Positions 52,209-64,000 of a stretch of 64,000 bases of DNA are shown one piece after another (within the stretch, counting starts at the first letter, position 1; the number at the start of each line of letters is the position of its first letter). Under the pieces are notes generated by a model. That model saw only the letters and a program-made list of their open reading frames with translations, did no database searches and had not been told where the DNA came from. The stretch spans positions 7,998,001 to 8,062,000 of the forward strand of contig NC_134678.1 of the NCBI RefSeq assembly GCF_024713945.1, given 5' to 3'. Source of the stretch: Dermatophagoides farinae (lineage: Eukaryota > Arthropoda > Arachnida > Sarcoptiformes > Pyroglyphidae). Both the position numbers and the translations under genes were made by a program.

Positions 52209-55200
52209 TTTTAACCCACTCGTTTTTTTACACAAAAAAGCCGAAATGTTTCTAGTTCGGATTAAACATGATTTTTTTTGTTTCTTTTTCGATGAATTAC
52301 AATAATAATGTCAATGATGATGATGGAATCATTTTTCTTTTTCATTTAATTTTTTCTGATTGTTTGTTTCTGTTCTTTTTTTTCGCATTTTTTAAAATTT
52401 TCATATTTTTAATTGAAAAATAACCAAACACAAACACTACACATTGATATTTATGATGAAGTTTTTTTTTTGCTTGTAACCAAGATGAAAACAAGACAAC
52501 AATTTTTAATTGATTGATGATGCATTTTTTTTGTTTTTCATTTGTGTTTTTTTTTTCTATTCGCTGTACATCCTTTTTTTTGGAAAATTTTTTTTTTTTT
52601 GTTTCACAATAATTCAAATTAAATTCATCGGCTTTTTTCCATTGATTTTTTTTTGTTTCGTATATAGATTGATATAATTTGATTTATAATTCTCATTTTA
52701 AATTTTGAAAATTTGTCCAATTTTTATTTCATTATCATCATCATCATCAATCATTATAATGACGATACGTTAGTGTCGCTCTCTATCGGCTGATATTCTA
52801 ACAACTTGAACGAAATATTTCAATTCTCAATCGTCAGATGGCAGCGCAATAGAATTTGTTTGATTTTCAAAAAAGTCAATAGTCTCTTCGTATTTTCATT
52901 ATTATTAATTATTATTATTCACTTTGCCATTGAAGATCAACGATGAACAAAACAAAAAATCGATCAAAAAACAAGTTTCGAGTATTTTTAGAGCCATTAT
53001 TTTTTCGAGGTAAATTTATTAATGATAATCATCATATAATGTGAAGCGAACAAAAAAAAAAAACAGACATAAATTTTGGCGTTGGCTTTTGTTTGTTGTT
53101 TGATACAGATAAATAAATAAAATGCCATTAATAACCTCTGTGTGTGGCTTGTCAATTGTAATGATAATGACGATAATTTGTCCTTATAAAAAAGTGAATT
53201 ATCTCCATGTTGTTCGATATTATAAACAAAATGCAAATAAGTTTTTTGTTTTTCTTCTTCTGAATTTTTATCAATATTAACATAACCCTTTTTTCCCGCG
53301 CACACACACACACACACATTGCTAATCCAAATACTTGATTCACATGTAGTGAAGATAGTTCGAATGATTTAGCCTTGTAATTGATGATTTTTCAAATAGA
53401 CTTTTTTATATTCACTTTGGAACATCATCATTATCAGCCTTTATTTTTTCTGTTGATTAAAATTACCATTTGAAATTGGTTTTTTTGTTTGGAAAATCAT
53501 TCTAGACAATTTATGTATTTGAATTTTAAAATTCAACGAAAACGAAAACAAAAAAAAATTTAATACATGTCTAGGGATAGTGATGGTAAATGCCGAACTA
53601 TCTAGTTAATCATCTGATCAAATTTCAACGTGTTGGTGGTTGTGGTTGTTTTTTTCTGTGTTTTATTTCCACTTCCTTCCCTATACTTTGCCAACATCCA
53701 CAAACATATGTGGAAGGAAATTATTTTTGTGTTAAAAAACGCAATATTTAGGCGTGTCTCTATGACACGTGTTTTTTTTTTGTCTACCAAAGTCTTTATT
53801 ATTATTTCACATTTGGAACAAAATTCAAATTAAACACATTGTATAATTATTGAATAATTTTTCTGTTGCTGATTAATTTTGAATTTAAATCGATTTATAA
53901 ATTCTTATTTTTCAGTGAAAAAAAAACAAAATCAAATCGTTTTGATTTTGTTTCTGCTCTGCTGTCTTGGTCTCAAAACAAAACAAGAAATTTAAATGAT
54001 CCAAAAGTCATTATTTGTGTGTCTCGAAAAAGTTTCAATTGCAAAAAAAAAATTTGATCGATATTTAATGTCCTTATCATCGTCATCGTCATTATTTGTA
54101 GATTTTGTAATTTTTTGTTTTTGCAAGACTAAAAAAACAATTCATTGATCAACGAGAGAGGTAAACAATCTATTTAGAACTTGAAAAATATAATGATTAT
54201 GACTCAAATCGAGAGAGTGAGAGGTCGAATGATTATTTGATTTTTTTTCTTTTCATTTCAATCTCCTCGGTTATTGGTATTGGTTATTTCAATTGAATCA
54301 TTTTATTTTTTTATTCTCTCAGTAAATGTGTGTGTGTTTGTGTGTCAATGACCAAATGCCGTTAAATGAGTCATTAGTTTTCTATTCAAATCATCATCAT
54401 CAACATCGGGTCAATCGATTCGATTGGAAATCGGAATTGTTTTTCTTTTGTTCCTCGTTTATTTTGAAGCAAAGATTTGTGTCTGTAAATTGTTTCATTG
54501 CATGATGTTGAAATTGTAACTTTTCAATTTCCCAAAAAAACCTAATTAAATGTGAATGTATATTCGATTAATTATGGAATGCATCAGTCACACACACACA
54601 CAAATATATCACATTGTAGCGTATTCAACATACTTATTATTACAATATGGCCTAGATGCATAAATAATCCATTTTTATATTTTGCAAAACACATAAATGA
54701 CCAACAGTGGTGGTCATTTTGTGATTTATTATTGATAAATTAGAAAAAAAGAAACGAAAAATTCCTATTCAACGATATAAACAACAAACTCATTCATTCA
54801 TTCATTCATTCAGGTAGATTCATTATAATCGTAAATTTCATTTATATTTCACAAACACTTTTGGGAACAGCAGCAACAACCTATAGGTAAAAAGAGAAAA
54901 AGAGAGAGAGTTTATTTGTTTCAAGTTTGTTTTAATAATAGAAATGTATGAAATAAAAATCAAAATTAACTTTAATAAAACTTGATATGAGAAAAATCCC
55001 AATAGGGAATACATTATGATGTTTTGTTTTGTCTACTTTTTTTATGAAGTTAGTTTTTTTCTTTGTTGCTAATAATCTAGCCTGGCCCATATTGCACACC
55101 ATCATCATCATTACCGATGTTGCCGCATCTTGTTTCGCATAATAATGTTGTTGTTGTTGTTGAGATTTTGTTACTATTGAATTATCAACAACATCACCAT

Positions 55201-58200
55201 CATTAATCGTTGAGCAACACCACTATTTTGGATTTTTCGCTTCGATAAATTGTAACAATCAAAAAAAAAATGATGACGAAAAAAAATTAAGCAAATTGTA
55301 ATTGTAATTTATTCCATTGATTTTTCGATCAGAAAAAAATGAATTTGTTGTTTTGTTCTGTTCTTTTTTTGTTTGGAACCATTTTTTGGATCCCTACATC
55401 ATCATCGTCATCATTTTATGGATGTTTCACTTTTTTTCTTGTATTTTCGATCAATTTTTTCCTCTCTTTCTCTGTGTTTGTTGTTTATACATTATTACAC
55501 AACATGAACACACATTTGAAACATATGTCAAACATCATCAGAGAAAAATAATCATGATCTCTGTATGTTTGTTTGTGTATACGACAAGTTATAAAAACGT
55601 ACAATTGATTCGTGATTCATATAGAAAATGAAATGAAATTTTCATTCATTGTGAAGAATAATTCAGTTATGATCTAGTTTTTTATTATTTTTTTTTTTCG
55701 TTTGTTCGTTAGTTTGCGCTTTCTATTTCTTGTTTATGTTTGTGTGTAGGTAGGTGGTCATGAACAAGAGATTAGTTTGTTTGTGGTCTTGTCCACTGTG
55801 GTTGTGTATCACTGATTGATCAATGTATAGTTCAAAGAAAATGAAAAAACTTTTAATTTTGATTTTTTTTTTTCGTTATTTATTTATCAGGTAAAATTTA
55901 TTTATTATCATCATTTTTTTTCATTTTCAATTCAATTTATATTATATGAATAGTAGCAGTAGATAATGGCTGAAATGAAAAATGATATTGATCAATGTTT
56001 GTGTACGCTGTGTTTGTTTTCCAATTTGATTCGATAAAATTAAGTTTTTTTTGTTTTCTTTTACATTTTCAATCGATTTCTTTATATTCATTATATTTGT
56101 TTGTTTGTTTGTTAGGATGTCAAAAGAAAGAAATTTTTTTTTGTAGGATGCTTATTCAATTCGATCGTTGTTGTTGTAATTGAATTTCCTTCACATTTAC
56201 AAACGAGTAATTTAAAAAAAATTGCCAAGCGATTTCCATGTAGGCTATATTTCGATGATGATGATGTTGCGTTGTGTTGAATATCACTAGTCTTAGAGTA
56301 TCAGCCGTGAATAATTTAGTTTTTTTTGTTTTGATTTTGACTGCTGTTGTTGTTCCATTTGGATCAACAGCCAATTTGAAAAAGAACAAAAATTAGTTCA
56401 GAATGGACATAATTCTGTTTGATTTTTTTTATTTTGTTGTTGTTGTTGATAGTCTATCGCTTTTTTGGTGTTTATTATGTTTTTTTTTCTTCCAAAAGTT
56501 TTTTATTGTTGTTCTTATGATGATGAAAAAATCGTTTACGTAAACGACAGATTCAAGCCAATCATTGTCAAGTGTGTGTGGAGAATGAAAAATTCAAAAC
56601 AGTCAACTTTTCACAGACAATTAATGTTCATATGTGTGTGTGTGTGTGTGTAGCGAATTGTCCACAATCTCCATCATTTTTTTCTTTTTTCTTGAAGAAA
56701 ATTATGTTTTAAATTTAGATCAAAAAAGACACTGAAAGTTTTTTTCTTTGTTTTACAGGTGAATATCATCAAGCATCACACTTGATCAGACACATTATCA
56801 TAATCATCTTTTATCATGATAATACCTGATGAATAGAAAAAATGAAATGAAAAAAACCTTCATGGACACATCTAATCTTTTTGTTTTTAATCATGAGATG
56901 TGCGTTTAAAATCCATATGAATATGTTGTTGTTGATTGAATCTGAAAATGATGATGTGATATGGATAATTTACTGTTACAGAAAATGAAACCATTTTTCT
57001 CCCAATCTATTTTTTCGCTTTCTTCGTAAATAATTGACTTTTTTTTCTCTGAAAACAGAAACACCACTGAATGACTTAATTCATTTGTATTTTTTTTTAT
57101 CTATTCTATTTCATCATCTTTGCATTCACATTTGGAATACTAAATTTTTTTCCTTGTAATCTAATCGACCATTTTTTCATATTTCATCATTCGCACAGTG
57201 TTGATGTTCATCATCATCAAGAAAAGATTTTCATGGCTAAATTCTTTTATCTTCTTCATCATCATCATTGACATTTTTTCCTCATTGATTGCTGATTTTA
57301 AATATCGAAATCTAAAAAATTGTATATATGGGTCACTAGGCAATAACAATGATGATGATGATGATGAAAATAGTTCATCAAGTTGTTATTGTTAAAGATG
57401 AAACTTGGTATACAAACAAAACCATTTTTAAGGAATCATCATCATCAAGTTGAATGAATGATGATGATGATAATTATTATAATTAATAAATGGTGGCAAA
57501 CGAAAGAAAAAAATGGTCTGCTGTAAAAATTTATTTATTTTTTTTCTCAGAAGTTAAACAATAAAAAAAAACATTTGCGTGGGACTTTTCTGGGTCTCAT
57601 CATCATCATCATCATCATTTAATACTTTCTAATCAAAATTAAAGAAAAACCAAAATTCTTATGAAGATGTTGGCAACAATGAAAAAAGTCATCACATTTT
57701 CATTACTGAATTGTTGATGATGATTACTGACATCATATTTTTCTGTTTGTCTGTGTTTCAATTTTTCTTTTTCTTTTTCAGATTGCAAAATAATAATGAT
57801 GATGATGATAATAAAGAATAAACTTTTTGATGAACAATATCTCATCATATTGAATTGAATTGAATTGAATGAATTTTAGGGAAATGATAATAAAACAGGA
57901 TTTAGATCAATTGAAAAATAATTCAACAGAGAACAAATACACATGATGGACATTCGCCTACAACATCATCATCACATGAACACATAATTAGTCCACATAG
58001 TAATATTTCTGTTTTTTTTCAAATTGATTGTTTGTTCATTACAGGAAATTACGACGTTCTCTTCACTTTGACCACATGGTTATGGGAAATTTTCCTAGAA
58101 AGAAATTGAATTATAGAGAAAGGGAAAAATTTTTGAATCTCGGTCCAGAAAACCAAAAGAATCATCTATCTTAGGTACATGAGTACCTCATTATACTTTG

Positions 58201-58861
58201 TTGAAGATGGTTATCAGTCATCATCATTATCTATGAAAATCTTGCTTTTCATCATTCTGGAAAAAAATAAACACACAATGAACACACCTCATTTGTTGCA
58301 GCATCTTTCTCTTTCCTTTCTTTTTCATTCTCTTTTTCTCCAATTGATGGAGAAATAAAAAAAAACAATCTGGCAAACAAACAAGCTGTCTGTAATGATG
58401 AAAAAATAATGTCCAATCAAGATGCAGATGATGATGATGATGATGGAGAGAGGGATACATAGACATTGCAATTAGCTACAAAGAGAAAAAGAGAAAAACG
58501 AAATGTAAAAAATGAAAAAAATCATCGTTTTTTTTCTCCAGGATACAAGGAGATCCATACAACAGTAACATTCATTAGGCCATTATATGATGAACGCACA
58601 CACACACGACAATGAACATTTTGCCGATTGAATTTTTTTTTTTGTTTAAATCATTGGCCATCAAATGATGATGATGATTTTCATCATTATCTTTTAAAGT
58701 TTTTATCATCTCTTGTCCTTGTTGTTTTGTATTTTTTTGTCCGCTGAAAAGTTGTTCCATTTTTTTTCGTTTATTTCTTTGGCCCATAATGAACAGGAGA
58801 AATTCAATTTGTTGTAGTTGATAATTTTTTTTTCTTTTGACAAAAAATTTAACACCTGTAC
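52209..58861. other. Region between the two PTB genes
   Basis: About 6.6 kb of AT-rich DNA with T tracts, GAT/ATC and CA repeats and no supported coding sequence. It should contain the promoter and possibly noncoding or short coding first exon(s) of PTB gene 2. Confidence 0.55.
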
Positions 58862-61800
58862 ATGTGTTTTTCTACTGCAATCATGTTATCCACATCGATC
58901 CTGTACTGTAACAATATTGAACAGGAAAATTCTCTTCCACCACCACCAACACAACAACCACCGCAATCGTCTTCATTACAATCAAATGATTTGATCCAAA
59001 ATCTTCATCATCATCATCGTCGTCGTAATCATCATCATAATCGACAACATCATGATTCATTATCCAACAATAGTAATGTTAATCCATCACGATATTTACG
59101 AACAACATCAAATCGAACACAAACAACAACAAATCGTTCGATTGATGGACGATCATTATTATCGGGTGGATTTAGTAGTAAAAATAGTTTCATTTCATCA
59201 TCATCATCTTCATCATTATTTTCGAGGAATAAAAGTAACATCGACAACGATCATAATCATCGTTATCGTGTACAATATCTTGGTTGTAATAACTGTGATA
59301 TACGTTCACATAAACCAGATAATGGTATTGGTGCATATCAAAAACCATTACTGGATCTTTATTGTGCAATATTTCGTCGTTCATTAATTAATCGTTCATT
59401 GTTGACATTGAATCAAGTAGCCGATCTATCTACACATGGTATATTTATTGCCGAAAAAGATCGTTTTACATCGCCACCACCACCATCATCAGCAACAAAA
59501 GCAACTTCTTCACATCATCATGACATGATTCATTCACGTGCCGGCTCATCATCGGCTAATAATGTTGATGATTGTAATAATGATACTACCTCAAATCTAT
59601 CGGAACCATCATCGACCATTGTGACCAAAGTGATAACACCATTGAGTAATGTTTTATTATGGGCAGCTGTTCGTCTTCAGCATCGTACACAATTACGCAG
59701 TGGTAATAATAGTAAAAACACTAAACGGCGACATATTGGTGTTGCATTTGTACCATTATCATGTTCTGAAGCTGTACTTGATAAGAATGCATTTGTAACA
59801 TTAAATTCTAAACAAAGATTCCTATTAGGTATGTAGTAATAATCGATTGATATTAATCAATAACAAACCAATAGCTTTCAAAAATAATCATTGAAATTGA
59901 AAAATGTTTAGTGAGCAAAAAATAAGAGAGAAATGGAAAGAAAGTTGTAAAGTGAAATTGAAAACAAATTGTAATTCACACTAAATAAGAAAGAGAAAAA
60001 AAACGATATAATGATCAATATCGATATATCCTTTTGACCTAAGATGATGATCACATGTATGTATGATCAATGAATTGTGAATCCTGAATATGAAAATGTT
60101 TATTTTATTTGAAATCTTCTTTTTTTCTTTGCGTAATTTTCACTTGAAACAAGACAACAAAATATGTAATGAAAAAAGTGCTAATAAAAAAAACTTGACG
60201 AAATATGAATTTTGTTGTAAGGTCGAATCATTCGATTTTTTCGTCTTTTCATTTCATTTTTCGTATATATTGAGCCCAAGAAAAAAGGTCAAATATTCAT
60301 ATATGCTTTTTTCTTTGCTGAAAATTATGAAAAGTTTTTTCATTACACATTGACTAGGACTAATTATTATTTACCACAATTGAATGACGATGATGATGAT
60401 AATGTCGCATCATCATCACCATCAGGTGAATCATTTTTGTTTCGACTAATATTTAGATGATGATGATGATAGTGATGACTTTTAATTATTTCATTGTTTT
60501 CTTGAGGGAAAAATTTTTAAAAATTTTTTTTTTTGCATATAAATATTTGAAATATAATAGATCTGTTGTGTTGTGGTTATTTTCGATTTGTTTGTCTTGT
60601 TACAAGTGCCAAACACTGTTAGTATTTTTCATCTCCCGAAGATTCGATGATGATAATAATAATTGTATGACATATGGCTAGCACCATTTTTTTGATATAT
60701 ATGATGATTGTTCAATGTGTATCCTGTGACGGAAAAAAAGCTGTTTGAATACAATCGAGAAATTAATTGATTGATGAATCGATTTCATCGTTGTCATTGT
60801 TGTTGCTGTTGGGATACGATCAGTTTTTTAGGCTACAGGTTTTTTTTTGTTTATCGATGCAAATCAAACATTAATATTTTCTTTTCATTTTGAATAAATA
60901 ATTGATTGATAACTAATCGATTTTCTAAATTTATCATTGCACCAACCTCGTTGATTAATGTTCATTTATTTATCTGTAGGCCATAATTATTGATTAAAGA
61001 TTAATAATTTTTTCCATTTCATAAGACTAATCAATCCATCTATGTGTTTTTTTTTGTGAGAGAGAAAAATTATTATTTCTCATTGAGAATGCATGGGAGA
61101 GAAAAAAATTTGAATTTCAATCAACCAATTTACATTTTGAACATTTTATTTTTATATTGATGATGACAATCATTGGTTCGGGTAAATATTTATTTTTAAG
61201 ACACTGAAACAATTATAGCATAATATAATCATAATAACAAAAAAAGAAATGCAAGAAAATTAGACAATGGACAAAAAGTGAGAAAAAACAAAGAGATTAT
61301 ATCGATGTATGTATGTGAATATGATCTGGTATTGTGAATTAGATAATAAGTTAATCATTTTTTTTTGTAAGTTCACACAATTTTTATATACCATTGAAAT
61401 ATGATATATATCCATTTAGATAATCAAGATTCTATATTATCATCATCATTATAAATTTGTTTATTTATTTGTTTCTTGTTTAGCAAATTAAATGCTGATG
61501 ATGATTATCTGTTTGACTTGAGAGAAAATTCACATATGATTTTAGAATTGTATCATTTCGAAAAGTTAATCTCTCTCTTTCTTTCTATTTTATGGGATCG
61601 TTGTTGTTTCATCAGTTGACCATAAAACCATAAATGATCATTATCATTTTTTCCATGTAGAATACGCCCGGATAATTTTTAAAAGCCATCTACGCCACAT
61701 TCAGGTTAATGATGAAAAAAAAGAGTGATATTCTCATGATAAATATTCGGTTTTTTCATATTGAAAACCAGGGCTGTATTTCTAGATTCAACAATGTTAT

Positions 61801-64000
61801 TCATTAATTTTTTCTATATCATTGAAATTGCCGGTATTGCCAGAAAACAGAAAAAGATGACCTGTTTTTATGTTTTTAAAGGACAAATGTTTTTCAGTTT
61901 TTGATACAGCAATACAGACAAATAAACATTTTGTTGAAACGAAAAGTCCATTTATAGTCGACGATGATGGTCATTCAATTCATTCAATTTTCAGACTTAT
62001 CGATGTCCATCAAATCTTAGTTTTCCAATTTGGATTTTTTTTTGTTTTTCTCTGTTGTGAATAAAATAACAACAACAGCTACGGCAGGAAAAATTTCAAT
62101 TACAATTTTAAATCAAGTTTTTTTTTCATTATATGTTTGTGTGTGTGGGACAATGATTCGAATCGATTTTAATTTTTTTTTTTTATTTTGTACAATTAAC
62201 ACACAGGTATACCACATCCACCATTATTTGTATGTATCCTTCAAAAAATCAATTCCAATCAACGATTAGAATGTCATTTATTTGTTTGTGGTACAACCAA
62301 TGATGCTATTCATATGTGTAATCGCATGGATGAATTAAGACAATGTTCATCGACTATTGGACGTTTACAGATTCCAGCCGCTGGACAAATGGGTAAATAT
62401 TCTTATAATAATAATAATAATAGTCGTCATCATCGTATACCATCATCATCGACAACAACAACATCAGCATCATCAATTATAACACGTTCATATACACCAA
62501 GTCAAACTGAATCCGAATTATCAATATTATCATCAACATCGATCAGTCGTCCTAAATTTTCTGATATTGAAGAAGAAGGTGATGATGAAGTAGTACGTGA
62601 AGATGATTTTGTTGATAATAATCATCATCTTATTGTACACAATGGTCATATTCATCGAGAAAATGACGTAAAAAAATTAATTGACAACTATCAATCAAAA
62701 ATAGCTGATAACAATAATCCTCGACAAGCAACAACAATGGGTTTCAAGATTATTCAACAAAATTTCGACCACAACAGCAACAAGGAACAATGATAACGAC
62801 AATGGCCAATCAAAGATCAAGTGTAGTGGTGATTCAAGGTATATTATTAATATTTTTTCCATTCGTCGTCCATTCATTCAATTATTTGTATGAAATATGT
62901 TTTCATTTGTTTGTTTGTTGTCATATAGAGAGAATAATGACAAATGATTTAAAGAAAACACAACACACACACAGCATATTTTCAATTCAGATGTAATAGA
63001 TTTTTGACGTCATTCTTATAATAATCATAATGATGATAATAATAAGCACATAGGAAATACTCAGCAATCGAATTTCCATTTTTTTTGTCAGGCCTTATAT
63101 AATCATGTATAGATGTGAAGTGAAAAATTGAACAACCACAATTTGAATTCTCATTGGGCGTAATTCAAGTAGTAGTGATTTTTTAGAGAGGAAAATCAGT
63201 TAACAAAGATATATTTTAGTCACAAAAAAAATGAATTGATACAATCGCAAAATCTTTGTATGTGTTAATAGCCACCTATTAATACATTTTTTGCCATTCA
63301 AATGTTTGATTCAAATCAAAATTTGTGTATCACTGAATTTAATTTTTTCCCTTGTAGAACGATATCGTTTTTTTGACCTTAAGAAGAAATATTTTTGTTG
63401 TCGATTGATATTAATCAAATATATCATTAATCAAAAATGTTCCATTTTGTTTCATTTTTTTTTTCATAGATTGTATGATCAAACAACAAGAATGATTGTT
63501 GTTGACAACAAGGTCGCCACCAACAACAATCAAAATGATTATAACATTGGCTGCCCATCTGAATTATCATCAATTATGAGTAGTAGTGGTAATACATCGA
63601 AATCAATTTTATTAAATAATAATTTGAAAAAATTACAACAAAACGGCCATAATGAACAAAATGATGCTGGTTTGATTGCTCAACGTGATTATCGTTTTGA
63701 ATCATACAAGCCTACAGCAATTATTAATGATGATGAATCAATGGTTATCAATGATAGCCGTACATCTACACCGAATTCTGGCAATAAATCCAGGAAAAAT
63801 GTAACCAAATTAAGTAATCATCAACTGCAGCGACCAAAATCCGAACATAACCTTGTCAGTCATCATCATCAACATCATTATCAACAGCATCAACAACAAA
63901 ATCTTAATCAAATTAATCAGCCATTGAAAAGGTCAAACAAATGGGCAACAACAAATGATTTGACTAGTAGTACAACAAATGAGTTGCTAAAAAATCGATT
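58862..64000 (+). CDS. Second PTB/PID-domain protein (PTB gene 2), multi-exon, 3' truncated by the window
   Basis: Proposed exons: 58862-59828, 62207-62667, 62729-62838 and 63470-64000 (open to the end). Joins are G+GT, phase 0, and AG+A (Arg), all in frame. The PTB domain starts near residue 135 (YRVQYLGCNNCDIR), continues with KPLLDLYCAIFRRS, NVLLWAAVRLQ and FVPLSCSE, crosses the 2.4-kb intron, and ends IPHPPLFVCILQ..QRLECHLFVCGTTNDAIHMC. It is the same family as PTB gene 1 but divergent. Exon 3 encodes QQQWVSRLFNKIS; exon 4 encodes an Asn/His/Gln-rich tail including RPKSEHNL. The start is uncertain: ATG at 58862 or 58883, or an upstream exon spliced near 58922. Likely an adaptor; partner unknown. 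Confidence 0.75.
59829..62206 (+). other. Intron inside the PTB domain of PTB gene 2
   Basis: Donor TTAG/GTATGT and an acceptor with a long T-rich tract ending ACACACAG, 2378 bp. It splits the domain just before the HPPLF strand. No coding sequence was seen inside; short ORFs are AT-rich noise. Confidence 0.75.
62668..62728 (+). other. Proposed 61-bp intron of PTB gene 2
   Basis: Without splicing, the reading frame stops at 62791. Removing GTAAAA...GACAAG (61 bp, phase 0, with CTGATAAC as a plausible branch site) switches to a frame that reads WVSRLFNKIS and reaches a donor whose phase matches the next exon. An alternative acceptor AAATAG at 62704 would give a 37-bp intron and the same frame. 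Confidence 0.6.
62839..63469 (+). other. Intron of PTB gene 2 before the last visible exon
   Basis: Donor TCAAG/GTATAT and acceptor TTTTTTTTTTCATAG, 631 bp. The leftover AG plus A forms an Arg codon and opens a frame of 176 further codons without a stop to the window end. Confidence 0.7.

Noticed and set aside
62790-62996. ORF starting MITTMANQRSS in the third frame
   Set aside because: Overlaps proposed exon 3 of PTB gene 2 in a different frame; its phase does not fit the donor/acceptor pair as well as the frame reading WVSRLFNKIS.
1-64000. CRISPR arrays, bacterial operons, tRNA or rRNA genes, transposons
   Set aside because: Regular repeats are simple microsatellites. I saw no tRNA B-box with a cloverleaf, no rRNA core sequence, and no transposase or reverse transcriptase motifs. 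A dedicated tRNAscan or Infernal run was not possible.

Overview
The window is animal nuclear DNA. It is very AT-rich, dense in GAT/ATC, (CA)n and poly-T simple repeats, and its genes are split by short GT-AG introns (mostly 50-70 bp) with occasional kilobase introns. The proteins carry long Asn, Ser, His and Gln tracts. Orthology (unc-4, Osbp, NDST/sulfateless, barentsz, UBE2F) points to an arthropod; the AT bias, tiny introns and compact minus-strand cluster suggest an acariform (astigmatid-type) mite. The taxon is inference.

Layout. 1-8.9 kb: 5' two thirds of an Unc-4 homeobox gene (minus), whose last homeodomain exon lies outside the window. 8.9-15.3 kb: its probable promoter, then intergenic DNA. 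15.3-35.1 kb: a compact cluster, mostly minus strand. In coordinate order it holds ADAP-type ArfGAP with two PH domains, oxysterol-binding protein (one frame break in the last exon), heparan sulfate N-deacetylase/N-sulfotransferase, barentsz/CASC3, the NEDD8-conjugating enzyme UBE2F (plus strand, divergent from barentsz) and a ZIP-family transporter with altered metal-site residues (convergent with UBE2F). 35.1-49.56 kb: 14 kb with no coding gene that I can support. 49.6-64 kb: two plus-strand genes encoding divergent relatives of one PTB/PID-domain family. The first has a single coding exon and is proline-rich; the second has several exons, runs off the window, and its last two exons are not obvious as ATG-to-stop ORFs.

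I assembled exon joins by hand from splice sites, reading phase and family alignment; every join stated is phase-consistent. The genes are mostly unrelated housekeeping and developmental functions, not one pathway. Exceptions are shared themes: Golgi and ER-contact membrane biology (ADAP, OSBP, NDST), and the two PTB adaptors that appear to be neighbouring paralogs. I found no rRNA, tRNA, CRISPR or recognisable transposon.
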